From NCBI RefSeq assembly GCF_964355755.1, contig NC_092673.1:24061001-24125000 (forward strand): a stretch of DNA of 64,000 nt. The letters are read 5' to 3'. The translations under genes were made by a program, and so were the position numbers. This stretch comes from Antedon mediterranea (lineage: Eukaryota; Echinodermata; Crinoidea; Comatulida; Antedonidae). Of this stretch, positions 11,542 to 21,831 are shown piece by piece (the stretch's first letter is position 1; each line of letters opens with the position of its first letter). The notes beneath the pieces are model-generated. The model was not told the origin of the DNA. It did not search any database and was given only the letters and a program-made list of their open reading frames with translations.

Positions 11542-12099
11542 CCGAAATTACCCAGAAGATGTTTTATTTCGAACGTTCAACAGTTCTTGCTTTTTTCCGC
11601 CCACGATCTTTGAGTTTGGTAGCATATATTTAGTAATCTATTATTTTCCATTTTATAAATTTTATCCAATACTTGATCATTCTCTTTATTACTTATTTCA
11701 AACGGTACCATATCTAAAAATATATTGATTAGATTAAATTACCGTAAATGTGTTAAATTGTATCTTTCTTGTGTCCATTTGTATGAGCTTTTATTGTTAT
11801 GATCGTGAAGCCAAGTAATTATAATGACAACAATTGGATTGCTTTTTTATTATAAACACATTTTTTATTTGAATAGGCATTGTCCAATAAAATAATCCTT
11901 TCGATTTATATTGCTATTTTATTACATGTTTGACTCTACTTTATGGATTTTGCATTTTCTACTTGTATTTTGATCTGTCTTACTTCAACAAACAGCTCTT
12001 CAACTTCTAAACAGCTCTTCTAACAAATAGATAACTGATAGTAATTTCACATAATATAGCGTAGTGTAGAATCTCACTTCACTCGTACAGCCGGTGATC
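11542..12099. other. Upstream region of lectin-like gene A
   Basis: A+T-rich, no coding frame. It should contain the promoter of the gene starting at 12100. A TATA-like 'cataatatag' lies about 50 bases before the ATG, but it is weak and I do not assign it firmly. Confidence 0.4.
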
Positions 12100-15000
12100 A
12101 TGATGCTCGTTCACACAGCAGATATTATGTGTACAATTTTGGTTGGTCTAAGTTTAGTCAGCTCTGTGACATGTAAGTAAATATCAGTATCTATTAATAC
12201 TAAACTATCAAAGTTTATGTGACACATGATGGTGTACCCATATATGAACATGATGATGTCATATCACTACCATATTTGGACATATCACTACCATATTTGG
12301 GCACACCATGCTTTTTTGTCAGACTAGTTTGATAGTGTAGACAGAGGTTTAGTAGCAGCTACTACTTTAGTAGTTAGGTTTCTTGCCATTTTTATTTTTT
12401 AATCCAAGACAGTTTTATGGTATAGTTTATTTTTAAATAAATTCTGGAAGTTTTGAGTGTTAGTGGCTTTTTAAAGTTAAGGTTTACCTTAAGAGGCGCC
12501 TCTGTGTAAAATATTGAACGAAAAAACATGAGAAAAAAAAGCCCGTAAAATTGGTTTAGAATTGTAAAATCCAATTTACGCTAATGTGGTTGTAAATAGA
12601 CTATTGAGACTTTGTTTAGTAATTATTAAAGATGTATTGTCCTTAAAAAACATGAAAAATGAAGATTAATAAAATCAGACCTTTAAAGATGTATTGTCCC
12701 CCTGAAAAAATAATTCAACAACAAAATTGTTGTTGATTATTCCATTTTAAAGTAACATAATAGTTGTACACTTTTAACAAAAAAATTGGATCGAAAAAAT
12801 GTATTTATTTGAAAACTGTGATTTAAAGCAAAAAATTGCCAAATTGGCTGCCAGCCAGTGTTTTTTTTTGGTAGAATTTAACAATTTATCTATATATAAA
12901 TTTACGTAAGGGCAAAATTCGGTAAATCGCGCGTTACTTCTAGAATGTTTACTCGATGGTATAATAAAGTTGGTTCGTACTTTCGGTACTGATTTTAACC
13001 ACCTGATGTAACCCTGTTTACTAATTAAATTGAGTCAGATAATTAGTTATTGACAATTAAAACGAATTTAGGTTCAACGATTTGCCCCAAATAGGGGTGT
13101 TTTCCGATCGTGGTATACACTGTCTAATGCATGTCCATCGTGAAAAATACCCGCATACAATAATACGAGGATGCTTCGCATTTTCCTATCTCCTCCTACG
13201 ATAATTGTTTTTAATGGCTGAAAACCGGTTGAACAGCTCGAGTACAGCATCATAATGTTGAAGACAGGCCGATTTTCTTTAAAAAATACTATTTTGATAG
13301 ATTTAATATACGTTTATACAAATGTATTGATTTGCAATGAATGGAACATTCCAAATTATTTGGTTTAACCATACTTGCATACCTCCATGGTTTAAAACAA
13401 GTAGGTAAATTTATAGACCCTTGGAGAATAAACAGAAATAGTATTGTAATGCTATACAATACTGCAAATAGGTATTAACCACGTTTGATCGCCATTTGAA
13501 TCAAGAGTGTGTTGGTACTGTTAGATATAATATAAACAAATATACTAATAAACTTTATCACTGTGAGTGTGGGTAGCCCCTACTTTTAGATTATAAACAC
13601 ATAATAATATAATACTTTAATACTGTCAGTTGTTTCTCAACATTTGTATTAATTAATAATTACAAAAATATAAACGTATTAGTGGTCTTTAAAGGTACTT
13701 TACTATTTCAATCGACCATGAGACAGTGACAGTTTTAATAAAGTATTAAATCGGAAATGTTTTACTCTATTTAGTGGTATATTATTTATAGGCCTATAAA
13801 AAAATATTTCGTTACTGAGTGGATAACAAAGAAATATAAAGAATAATTTAATATAAAGAATATATTAAAAAAATTTTCCTTTTTGTACCTATCCTCATCC
13901 CCACCGCTCAACTCTAATGTTAGATACAAAACCCTAAACTCTAATAGATACAAAATTGGGTTTGTTTAAATCAGTACAAATAACAAATTTGAACTCATTT
14001 TGTGACAAGTTTCTAGGTGCTAATTGTGGTTGACTACATAAATCATTGTGTCTATTTGTTTCTGTAAACGACAATGTTTTATAGTCTTGCCGTACGTACA
14101 TTTAAAATCGCCATTTTTTTTACGCTGAAATTACTATGTATTCGAGAACCATCTGTGGGCACGAACTAGATGGTACGCGAGCGAAGCGAGCGTACCATCT
14201 AGTTTAGTAAATTTATAGGTAAAAACATTATTTTTTCTATGGAAGTGATTAACTTTATCAAAACTACAAATTAACATATTCAAAGTCTGATTTAATTAAT
14301 CTTCATTTTTCATGTTTTTGGGGGACAATACATCTTTAATTGGCCATTTTTCAGTTTCAATTAAGTTATTCACCTCTGTACAAAGAAAAAAAACACCTTG
14401 GGAGCAATATATCTTTAATTAATGTAAATTTGTACTCAATTGGGTTATTTTACCGTCTGTTATTTGTTATGTGGAGTTCATACATTAACGACCAAATAGA
14501 TATCATTACACTTTACATATATTTTTTCTAAGGTGTAACGCCAGGTTTAAAATCAAAGGTTTTTACTTTAACTAACCGAAATAATGATCTGGTAACAAAC
14601 GTTGTTGAGATACCCACTGCTATTCGCTGCGCTCAACACTGCCTACGAATTGGAGATTACACATGTGAATATATAATAATTAAGGAAGGAAACAGAAATT
14701 GTGAATTTAAGAAAGAAGCAAGTACATTTAAATCTGGAGTGTATTTGGAATATAAAGTCACAGTAAGTAATGCGTAAACTATTATATTATTATAATTTCT
14801 TTTTAAAATCATAAATACCAAATCAATCATTTCAAATTTAGTAAATGCGTTATGACCTTATAGGTACTAGATGAAATACCCATCCAGAGGGTGTACCTCT
14901 TCCATACCACACCATACCTCCCCCTCCACTGCAGTAGTTTAAAAGCTTCCCCTCCCTGGATGCGCAAATAAGAAAAATGTGTATACCTATGAACAAACGT

Positions 15001-15938
15001 ACGTTCGCTTTCTTATATAGGTATGGGACGGAATTGTTGTTAAAATATCACGTGATGTAAATTATGACGAAGCGTCTACTGAATGTCGTCGTTTGAAAGG
15101 ATTTCTTGCTCCTTACGAAATACTGATATCTGCCATCAAGTACGGAATGAAATTGACGTGTGATATCTGTTGGCTGATTAGTGGTGAGGTAACGTTCAGT
15201 AACGACCAGACAACGTGTGAACTCGTTAATCCAGATCTGCGTTGTAATCTTTATCCGGATCGTGCAGCATTATATTCCTGTTTCTATTGTTACATAAACT
15301 CTATCATCATGCCTTTTGGAATAGACTACCATTCTAACTGCAGAATACTGCATATTAGCTATGATAGCACACAGGGATATCACTACGCTGATGCAGAAAC
15401 ACGCTGTAGAGATGAGTTTAACGGACACCTTGCGTTACCATTGGAGCTGTATAACGTTAGCGTAAATGGTGTTAAGACGTGCGCGAAATCTTGGTTTTCA
15501 GGCAACCAAAAATCGAAAGCTGACTTAGAAAAAGATGTGTGTTGGGAAAACGCAATAACGGGAAATAAATTTAGAATTGTCAATCCCGACATTTATTACC
15601 AGCAAGCCTATTGTTCATTGTTAAATGTGGAACCGAGTGCTTACCCATATCCAGATCATGGTATAATACATGTTATTCCGACAGATTCAGATGGTGCTGA
15701 CTTAACATACTGGCAGGCAATGCAAAAGTGTACAGAAATCGGCGGTTCTCTTGCCTCTAAAAACCAGATGAGAGCAGCTAACGAAGCTGGCTATCAACAA
15801 CTTAGAAGAGGATGGATCAAAGACAAATACGTTGCATATTCGTGTTTAAGTAACTGTAGCCCAATTGGAGCTGAATTTTCAGGACCGAAATCTGGATCTT
15901 TAAAGTATGATGCATTTTGTCACGTTCCAAAATCTTAA
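12100..15938 (+). CDS. Secreted Apple/PAN + triple Link-domain protein A
   Basis: Three coding exons: 12100-12172, 14533-14762, 15021-15938 (406 aa), all with GT-AG splice sites and matching phases (1, then 0). Exon 1 encodes a signal peptide with hydrophobic core ICTILVGLSLVSSV-like residues (actual run MCTILVGLSLVSSVTC). Exon 2 encodes an Apple/PAN-type domain with Cys57, Cys61, Cys69 and Cys81 (C-x3-C-x7-C-x11-C). Exon 3 encodes three Link modules at about 102-195, 205-300 and 314-404. The last is the clearest: A-M-x-x-C-T-E-I-G-G-S-L-A-S-x-N-Q-M, then G-W, then DAFC. Link modules bind hyaluronan and related glycans; Apple/PAN domains bind proteins or carbohydrate. Extracellular matrix binding or recognition is therefore likely, though the exact ligand is unknown. 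N-glycosylation motif NVS at ~246. A second gene with the same structure follows at 18994. Intron 1 carries transposons. Confidence 0.85.
12201..12350. mobile_element. MITE family 1, copy b (in lectin A intron 1)
   Basis: Contains 'aaactatcaaagtttatgtg', the paired 'catatcactaccatatttgg' blocks and the right end 'actagtttgatagtgtagac'. The left terminus is degraded. It lies just inside intron 1, ~30 bases after the donor of exon 1. Confidence 0.75.
12628..14337. mobile_element. 1.7-kb element with ~50-bp terminal inverted repeats
   Basis: Left end 12628-12680 (aaagatgtattgtcc, then aaaaaacatgaaaaatgaag) matches the reverse complement of 14285-14337 almost base for base over ~50 bp. The interior is A+T-rich with no transposase frame, so it is non-autonomous. 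Related termini (gatgtattgtccccctgaaa) recur at 12683, 24855-24885 (inverted) and 50185-50210, which shows a dispersed family. It fills most of lectin A intron 1. No clear target-site duplication was found. Confidence 0.65.
14164..14204. repeat. Perfect 15-bp-arm hairpin
   Basis: aactagatggtacgc pairs with gcgtaccatctagtt around an 11-base loop (gagcgaagcga). It stands out as G+C-rich in an A+T-rich intron. It may be a palindromic end of a small mobile element. Confidence 0.7.
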
Positions 15939-16370
15939 TAAGTATATGGTACCATTATCAGTTTTACAAATTCACCGATTGGTTGAATTGATTTTTTTTT
16001 TAAATGAACGCAACTCAACTCGACGTAAGCGCACCGCAAGTAATTTGACCAATCATGACGCGCGCGTAGATCATCCGAAGAACTTGCGTTGGTGCGCCTA
16101 TGCGTCGTTGAGTGGATTCAGGTGACATGCCACTTTACTGCGGCTCTTTTGATAAACAATATTTTACAATTTTTCTTCTTTAGTTCGATTATCACCCGGT
16201 TTTTTAAAAAACCTTTACGCATGTGAACTAAACTTTGTCGATAATTGTATATAAAATGTATTGTTATTAATAATTGCAATGAAGTATTTCAAAATTAAAA
16301 TGTAAATCAATAACAATCTATAATGTCTAATTGCCTTCATATTGGCAATATCACAATCCATCAATCAAAT

Positions 16371-16568
16371 TCAATTAAGACTCTTGGTGTTATATTTGAT
16401 GGTCAGTTAAGCATGTCAAATCAAGTGTCTGGCCTCTGCAGATCTGAAACCTTTATTTAATTATGTATACCAAATTCGTAGGTACGTATATTAACTGTAA
16501 TGTTGTCTTGGAACGACTCGACTATTGTAATTCCTTACTTCATGGAACATCTTGCAACGGAATCAAAC
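16371..16568 (+). pseudogene. Degenerate LINE reverse transcriptase fragment
   Basis: One frame reads SIKTLGVIFDGQLSMSNQV and, after frame breaks, another reads LERLDYCNSLLHG. Both are familiar C-terminal segments of CR1/L2-like ORF2 proteins. About 200 bp, broken by frameshifts and a stop. Confidence 0.7.
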
Positions 16569-17848
16569 GTCGTTAAGTTTTACAAAATAGGGGCAGCCAA
16601 GCTTTATATATATATATATATATATAAACTTTATTTATTCACGAGACTGATGTACAGTACAACTCGTTTAATCAACATTGATTGTTTTTACACAAGTTCG
16701 TGATATTACACACTAATCCAACACCATATAAATACGAAAAAATTAAAGAAAAAACATTTTTTAAATTGAAAAGAAAAATTACAGCAAATTCCCTTCCATC
16801 TGACACCCCTATTTAGGGAACACAATACCTGTATTTCCCGCGTAAACGGGAACCCCTATCCAGTGTCTCTTTCATAGGGATTCTACTGTAGTAGGCCTAC
16901 ATAATACATTTTTTGTTTTCATTTAATCTTAGAAGAATAGTAATAATTAACACATTTCACATAGTATCAAGCCATTTTATGAGCTGGATGTACACCATTA
17001 TAGATACCATACTATTATTTTTGCAATGCATTTTTCAGATACGTTTTAAACAACTTAACTGAAGTTGGGAGTGTATCTATATTGAGACCATCCAAGACAA
17101 ACTTCGTTTTTTTAAATCGATTTTTGGCTTCGGGATGAATATCATTGTATGTAAACATATTATTTAGCTAGTTTTTAACTTGAGAAAGTTTGATTATGTG
17201 TCTCATTTATTTAAAGAACTTCAATGTCTTAAAATTGAACAGCGTATAATCTTCCATCGTTTATGTTAGTCATTGGAAATCAGTAAAATTCGTATCTTAT
17301 AACATTATAAACAATGCATACCATTTTTTTTTTCATATTTCTCGACGCTTGTTACATTGAGCGGTAAAAATAGTTCATGTGCATCAAAATTAATTCTCTC
17401 TTTCCGCATTATATTTAGGATATGTCATAATTCTTTCATTTATAAAGCGCGTAGACACATTTGTTTTAGGCATTTGATATAAGCACTTTATTGTCACTAT
17501 TATAACATAATAACGAAACTTAATAAAATATGACAAACAAGACCAATATCATTTATATTAAGTATTGTACAAGTATGGTTGTTAAATAGTTCGAAATTTG
17601 CTGATTAATGTTTGTTTTTGACTTTAACAGAAAATAAAACTGTTTGTGATTAATAGTGGTTGTATTGTTTCGTCACACATTATTATGCATAATTTTAATT
17701 ACGCTAGCTTATACAGGTAACTCTGGAGTTCAGAACACCTTAGTCTACCAGTAGGTTGATGTTGCACGTGAATGAAGAAGCTGGAGTGAGATTTCTGTTA
17801 TTGAATGCCTGTGTTGGTTAATTTGGAATCTGGTATGAGCCGTTAAGC

Positions 17849-18056
17849 TTGGTTCCCACTAGTGACGCAACGTAACGCAATCTACGCAACGTAAGCAAAT
17901 GCCCTTCTAATAATTATGTTTACCCCCTCCTGCGTGAAATCAAACCTGCGATGTTTGCAGCATTTTTGCGTCGTCGGTTCCCACTTGTGATTACGCAATA
18001 CAACACTTCGTGTCGATACGTCGCGGTGTTGCATTCTAGTGGGAACCACTCTTTAT
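17849..18056. mobile_element. MITE family 2 (TTGGTTCCCACTAG termini)
   Basis: Left end ttggttcccactagtgacgc; right end contains ctagtgggaacca, its inverse. The interior is rich in 'acgcaacg' strings. The same type of sequence occurs around 35210-35510 and, more worn, at 39430-39650 and 15970-16130. No coding capacity. Confidence 0.65.
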
Positions 18057-18926
18057 GCCTATAATGTTGAAGTATTTTATCGTTTTGTGGGAACGCAAGC
18101 AATAACTTGTTTTGTTTGATTATGTTTTACAAACTCTGCAACCTGACATGAACAAGTTCACGTAAATTTATTTTATGAACATTTGTGGAACTGAAAACAT
18201 AACACTTGAATCAATCTGGTATATAAAAGCTGAATAACTATAATTTTGTGTACAATTGTAATGGTTGTTGTATATTTCACGATGCTTAATAATAATTTAT
18301 ATACTTTTTAGTGAAGTATTGTCACGTGTGCTCCTTTTGAAGATTTTACACTTTACTTAAGTGTAAGTTGCTCGAAAGTTGCTGCCCATTCGCGCATGGT
18401 GACAGAGATAACCGATAACCACGACTGTCACAACTTTCTTTATTGGTAATTTTGAATTTCGGCCCATATAAGTAAAAAATATTTTAGCCACACGTTTATT
18501 GATTGAAAATTATTGATTATGCAATATAATTAGTATTGTCGACTTGTATCTGTATACGGAGAAGGTAATAAGAACTGTAAGTGTATTGTTGCTATTATAC
18601 CATTGCCGTATTAATATTATTATTATTATATGTATTGTAGTTTTATGAGTATTGGACCTACATTAAATTCTATATTAAGAGTGTTAAATAAACATTTTAT
18701 TAGAAAATAATACAATAATTACTTTAGTAAATGGAATGAAATTGTAAAAAAAAACCAAATGTTCGTTCTATGAATACGCATTATCTACTTACATTACTTA
18801 AATTTTTATCATTTTATTACTACTGACTATTAGGCTTATATATTTTTATTTTTGTAACTGTGGTTTCACCGTTTAATAACGGCAATGTAATTATTTCATA
18901 CTTAAATGATAATAGTTGCACAACAG

Positions 18927-18937
18927 TATATATAATA
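18927..18937 (+). promoter_or_regulatory. TATA box of lectin-like gene B
   Basis: TATATATAATA lies 57 bases before the ATG at 18994, which would put a start site around 18960 with a short 5' UTR. It is the only strong TATA-like string close to this exon. Confidence 0.5.
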
Positions 18938-18993
18938 CAATGATCTAATGTGTTGACAATAGTATCTTGTTACAAGTACTGAACTAAACAACT

Positions 18994-20561
18994 ATGCAAC
19001 TTGTTCATATTTGTACAGTTTTAGTTGGCTTAAGTTCAGCAGTGGCTGTGACAGGTTAGTAGTACGATCTAGCTTCAAGTTATTTATTGAAGAAACTTGC
19101 TTTGGCGTCAGAATGCCTTTTAGTAAATTCATTCGTTCACTTAAGGTGTTCGATAGAATTGTTCTAGTTCAGACTTAAGTTTATTATACATTAGCCTTCT
19201 CTGTTACAAATTGATAGTATTACATTACAGTTTTGGTTATTATAGCTCAAAAAGTAAAGTGTAGTAGGCCTAAGTTCGCCTTTCTTGATCTACCTGCTTT
19301 TTTCCACTAAGGTATAACGCCAGGTTTGAAATCAAAGATATTTACTCTAGTTAGCCGAAGTAATGATCTGGTGACAAACGTTACTGCTATTCGGTGCGCC
19401 CAACACTGTCTACGACTTGGAGATTACACATGTTCATATATAACAGTTAATGCGAAAAATAGAAGATGTGAATTCAAGAAAGAAAAAAATGAGTCTAGAA
19501 CTGGAGTGAATTTGGAATATAAAGTCACTGTAAGTATTACTACGTTAACAAATCTATGTTAATCTCTCGATAAATATCAAGTATACAAACTATATGCTAT
19601 TATTTCATAATATATTTTTATTATGTGTTTTGTCTCTATATAGGTATGGGACGGAATTGTTGTTAAAATATCACGTGATGTAAATTATGACGAAGCGTCT
19701 ACTGAATGTCGTCGTTTGAAAGGATTTCTTGCTCCTTACGAAATACTGATATCTGCCATCAAGTATGGAATGAATTTGACGTGTGATATCTGTTGGCTGA
19801 TTAGTGGCGAGGTTACGTTCAGTAACGACCAGACAATGTGTGAACTCGTTAATCCAGATCTGCGTTGTAATCTTTATCCGGATCGTACATCATTATATTC
19901 CTGTTTCTATTGTTACATAAACCCTATCATCATGCCTTTTGGAATAGACTACCATTCTGACTGCAGAATACTGCATATTAGCTATGATAGCACACAGGGA
20001 TATCACTACGCTGATGCAGAAACACGCTGTAGAGATGAGTTTAACGGACACCTTGCGTTACCAATGGAGCTGTATAACGTTAGCGTAAATGGTGTTAAGT
20101 CGTGCGAGATAGCTTGGTTTTCAAATAACCTAATATCGAGGCCTGAAAACGCAGAAATATGTTGGGAAAACGCAATAACGGGAAATAAATTTAGAATTGT
20201 CGACCCCACCATTTATTACAAGCCAGCATACTGTTCATTGTTAAATGTAGAACCGGGTGCTTACCCATATCCAGATCATGGTGTAATATTTGTAACGCCG
20301 AAAGATTCGTTTAGGAATGTCTTGAATTACACGCAGGCTATGGAAAGGTGTACAGAAATCGGTGGTTCTCTTGCCTCTGAAAACCAGATGAGAGCAGCTA
20401 ACCAAGCTGGCTATCAACAACTTAGAAGAGGATGGATCAATGACAAATACGTTGCGTACTCTTGTGTACATGGTTGTAGTCCACTTGGAGTTACTGTTAG
20501 TAAGGGACAAAAATTGGAATCAAACCAAAATGATGCCTTTTGTCACATTCCAAAAACCTGA
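18994..20561 (+). CDS. Secreted Apple/PAN + triple Link-domain protein B
   Basis: Three coding exons: 18994-19054, 19312-19529, 19644-20561 (398 aa), with the same phases and domain order as the gene at 12100-15938. Exon 1 encodes a signal peptide (MQLVHICTVLVGLSSAVAVT). Exon 2 is an Apple/PAN-like domain with four cysteines at the same spacing (RCAQHC ... YTC ... RCEF). Exon 3 encodes three Link modules; the third contains CTEIGGSLASENQM, RGWINDKYVAYSC and DAFCHIP. The introns are far shorter than in copy A, which carries transposon insertions. The first ~450 bases of exon 3 are nearly identical to copy A, while residues after NVSVNGVK diverge (CEIAWFSNNLISRPENAE here). Likely an extracellular glycan-binding or recognition protein. 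A tandem duplicate with separate promoter. Confidence 0.87.
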
Positions 20562-21276
20562 ATTAACACATTTTTAGGCCTTTTTATTTTCTTGCGTTAT
20601 ACAATTATCAATGTATTATGATATTAATATCAATTAAAGTTAATTTAGTTGTTATCATTGATAATTATCAATGATGACCAACAATCTTGATTTGTGAAAT
20701 CTTTTATAGGGTCTAATTAAGTCGTTGTTTATACAAATTAAATAATTGTGCGTTAAATTCATGTTCTTGTCGTGGCCAGGAAATATTTTTGGATAGTCAT
20801 AGTCTAGCTCTATATTTATCTTTTTGATTTACTTTATATCCATTTTAATATTTAAGCAAATGTATAATCAGTGTTCAATCAATAATCAAAGTGTAAGGCT
20901 TAATTGAATTTATGGTATTTTATAGTAAATTGAATAAAATCCCCTTTAACGTGGCAGCGATAAATAGATAAACATGTATCTTGCATAAAACAAACGAAAT
21001 TAGAAAAGTTTTCATTCTAAAACAATACGATAACCATTTATGCTGTCTTGTATAAAAATCATATTAAATACAATTTTTTTAAAGGTTAGACAGATATGTC
21101 TATGGTTACCTTTCTCATGTTTGTTGTGACTAGGCCTATAAGAAAACGGTTCAAATGCATTAACAATAAATCAATTTTAGGTGATTTTTTTTTGCTTAGG
21201 CCTAAAAGTATTAATTTCAAAAAAAGCCGCGGAGAAGTGCGCTTGGCGCAATGTCATAGACGATGGTGGATTAATA
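20562..21276. other. Intergenic, A+T-rich, nothing recognised
   Basis: 3' flank of lectin-like gene B. An ATTAAA at about 20632 could serve as its polyadenylation signal. No other feature is supported. Confidence 0.4.
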
Positions 21277-21545
21277 TAATAATCATTTGTGAGTTTGAAT
21301 CCAACGTTTGTCGCATCGCTTGTATCATCCTCCAAGACTCTTCCAAGACACGTTGGTTTGCCTCTCTCCACCCAGGTGCACAAGTGGGTACATGGTAAAG
21401 TTAAAACACAATTGCGCTGATTTCACTAGCTGCATTTATTATGGTAGTAAGTTTCCGGCATGTTTGATCCAAAAAATGACCAGGGTAATAATGTGAAGCG
21501 CTTAGAACCTTTGTGCAAAGCTCTATATAAAATGAGTATTATCAT
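21277..21545 (+). mobile_element. SINE family 2, copy in + orientation
   Basis: Shares several blocks with the reverse complement of 62018-62290: a 'gcttgtatc' block, 'ccaagacac', 'tttgcctctctccacccagg', a 'gggtac' stretch, 'agctgcatttattatgg' and a terminal 'gctctatataaaatgagtat'. Its upstream side has 'gtttgaatccaa', like a worn tRNA B box. It is probably a tRNA-derived SINE lying between lectin gene B and the next gene's promoters. Confidence 0.6.
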
Positions 21546-21640
21546 TTTTTATTTATTGTTGTTTTGTGATAAAAAAATATAGATAAAGTAGGCCTACTTT
21601 AGATCGAATTTTATCAGAATACTTAATACGTCACATATGA

Positions 21641-21783
21641 GCATGCGCAAACAACCATGGTTACATCCTCTATGTTTTACGCATGTGCAAAAGATGCTAT
21701 CACATTGATGTGCGTGTGGTTACCATAACTACACGTATACATACTTGTCCATTCATCGCATACTCGAAAAAACTAAAATAAAA
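21641..21783 (+). promoter_or_regulatory. Promoter block for alternative first exon 1a
   Basis: Contains gcatgcgcaaa and gcatgtgcaaaa (NRF-1-like GCGCATGCGC variants), then 'tgtgcgtgtggttaccataa', 'ctacacgtatac', and finally 'ctcgaaaaaactaaaataaa' directly before the ATG. The same ordered elements precede exons 1b and 1c, which is why I read this as a duplicated core promoter with short 5' UTR. Confidence 0.55.
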
Positions 21784-21831
21784 ATGCCTTCTTTACTTTG
21801 CTGTTGCGGAAACAATAGTTCTACAGTCCAG
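21784..21831 (+). CDS. Alternative first coding exon 1a
   Basis: ATG to CAG, 48 bases, 16 codons: MPSLLCCCGNNSSTVQ, followed by donor gtaaagttt. It ends in phase 0, as exon 2 at 25109 requires. Sister exons 1b and 1c have identical length and phase. Confidence 0.7.

Larger units (their letters stand above)
15939..18926. other. Intergenic region between the two lectin-like genes
   Basis: No gene supported. It holds a degraded LINE fragment (16371-16568), a (TA)n microsatellite at about 16605-16626, and a short TIR element (17849-18056). 15970-16130 resembles a worn copy of that same TIR family ('acgcaactcaactcgacgta' and an inverse stretch). Confidence 0.5.
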
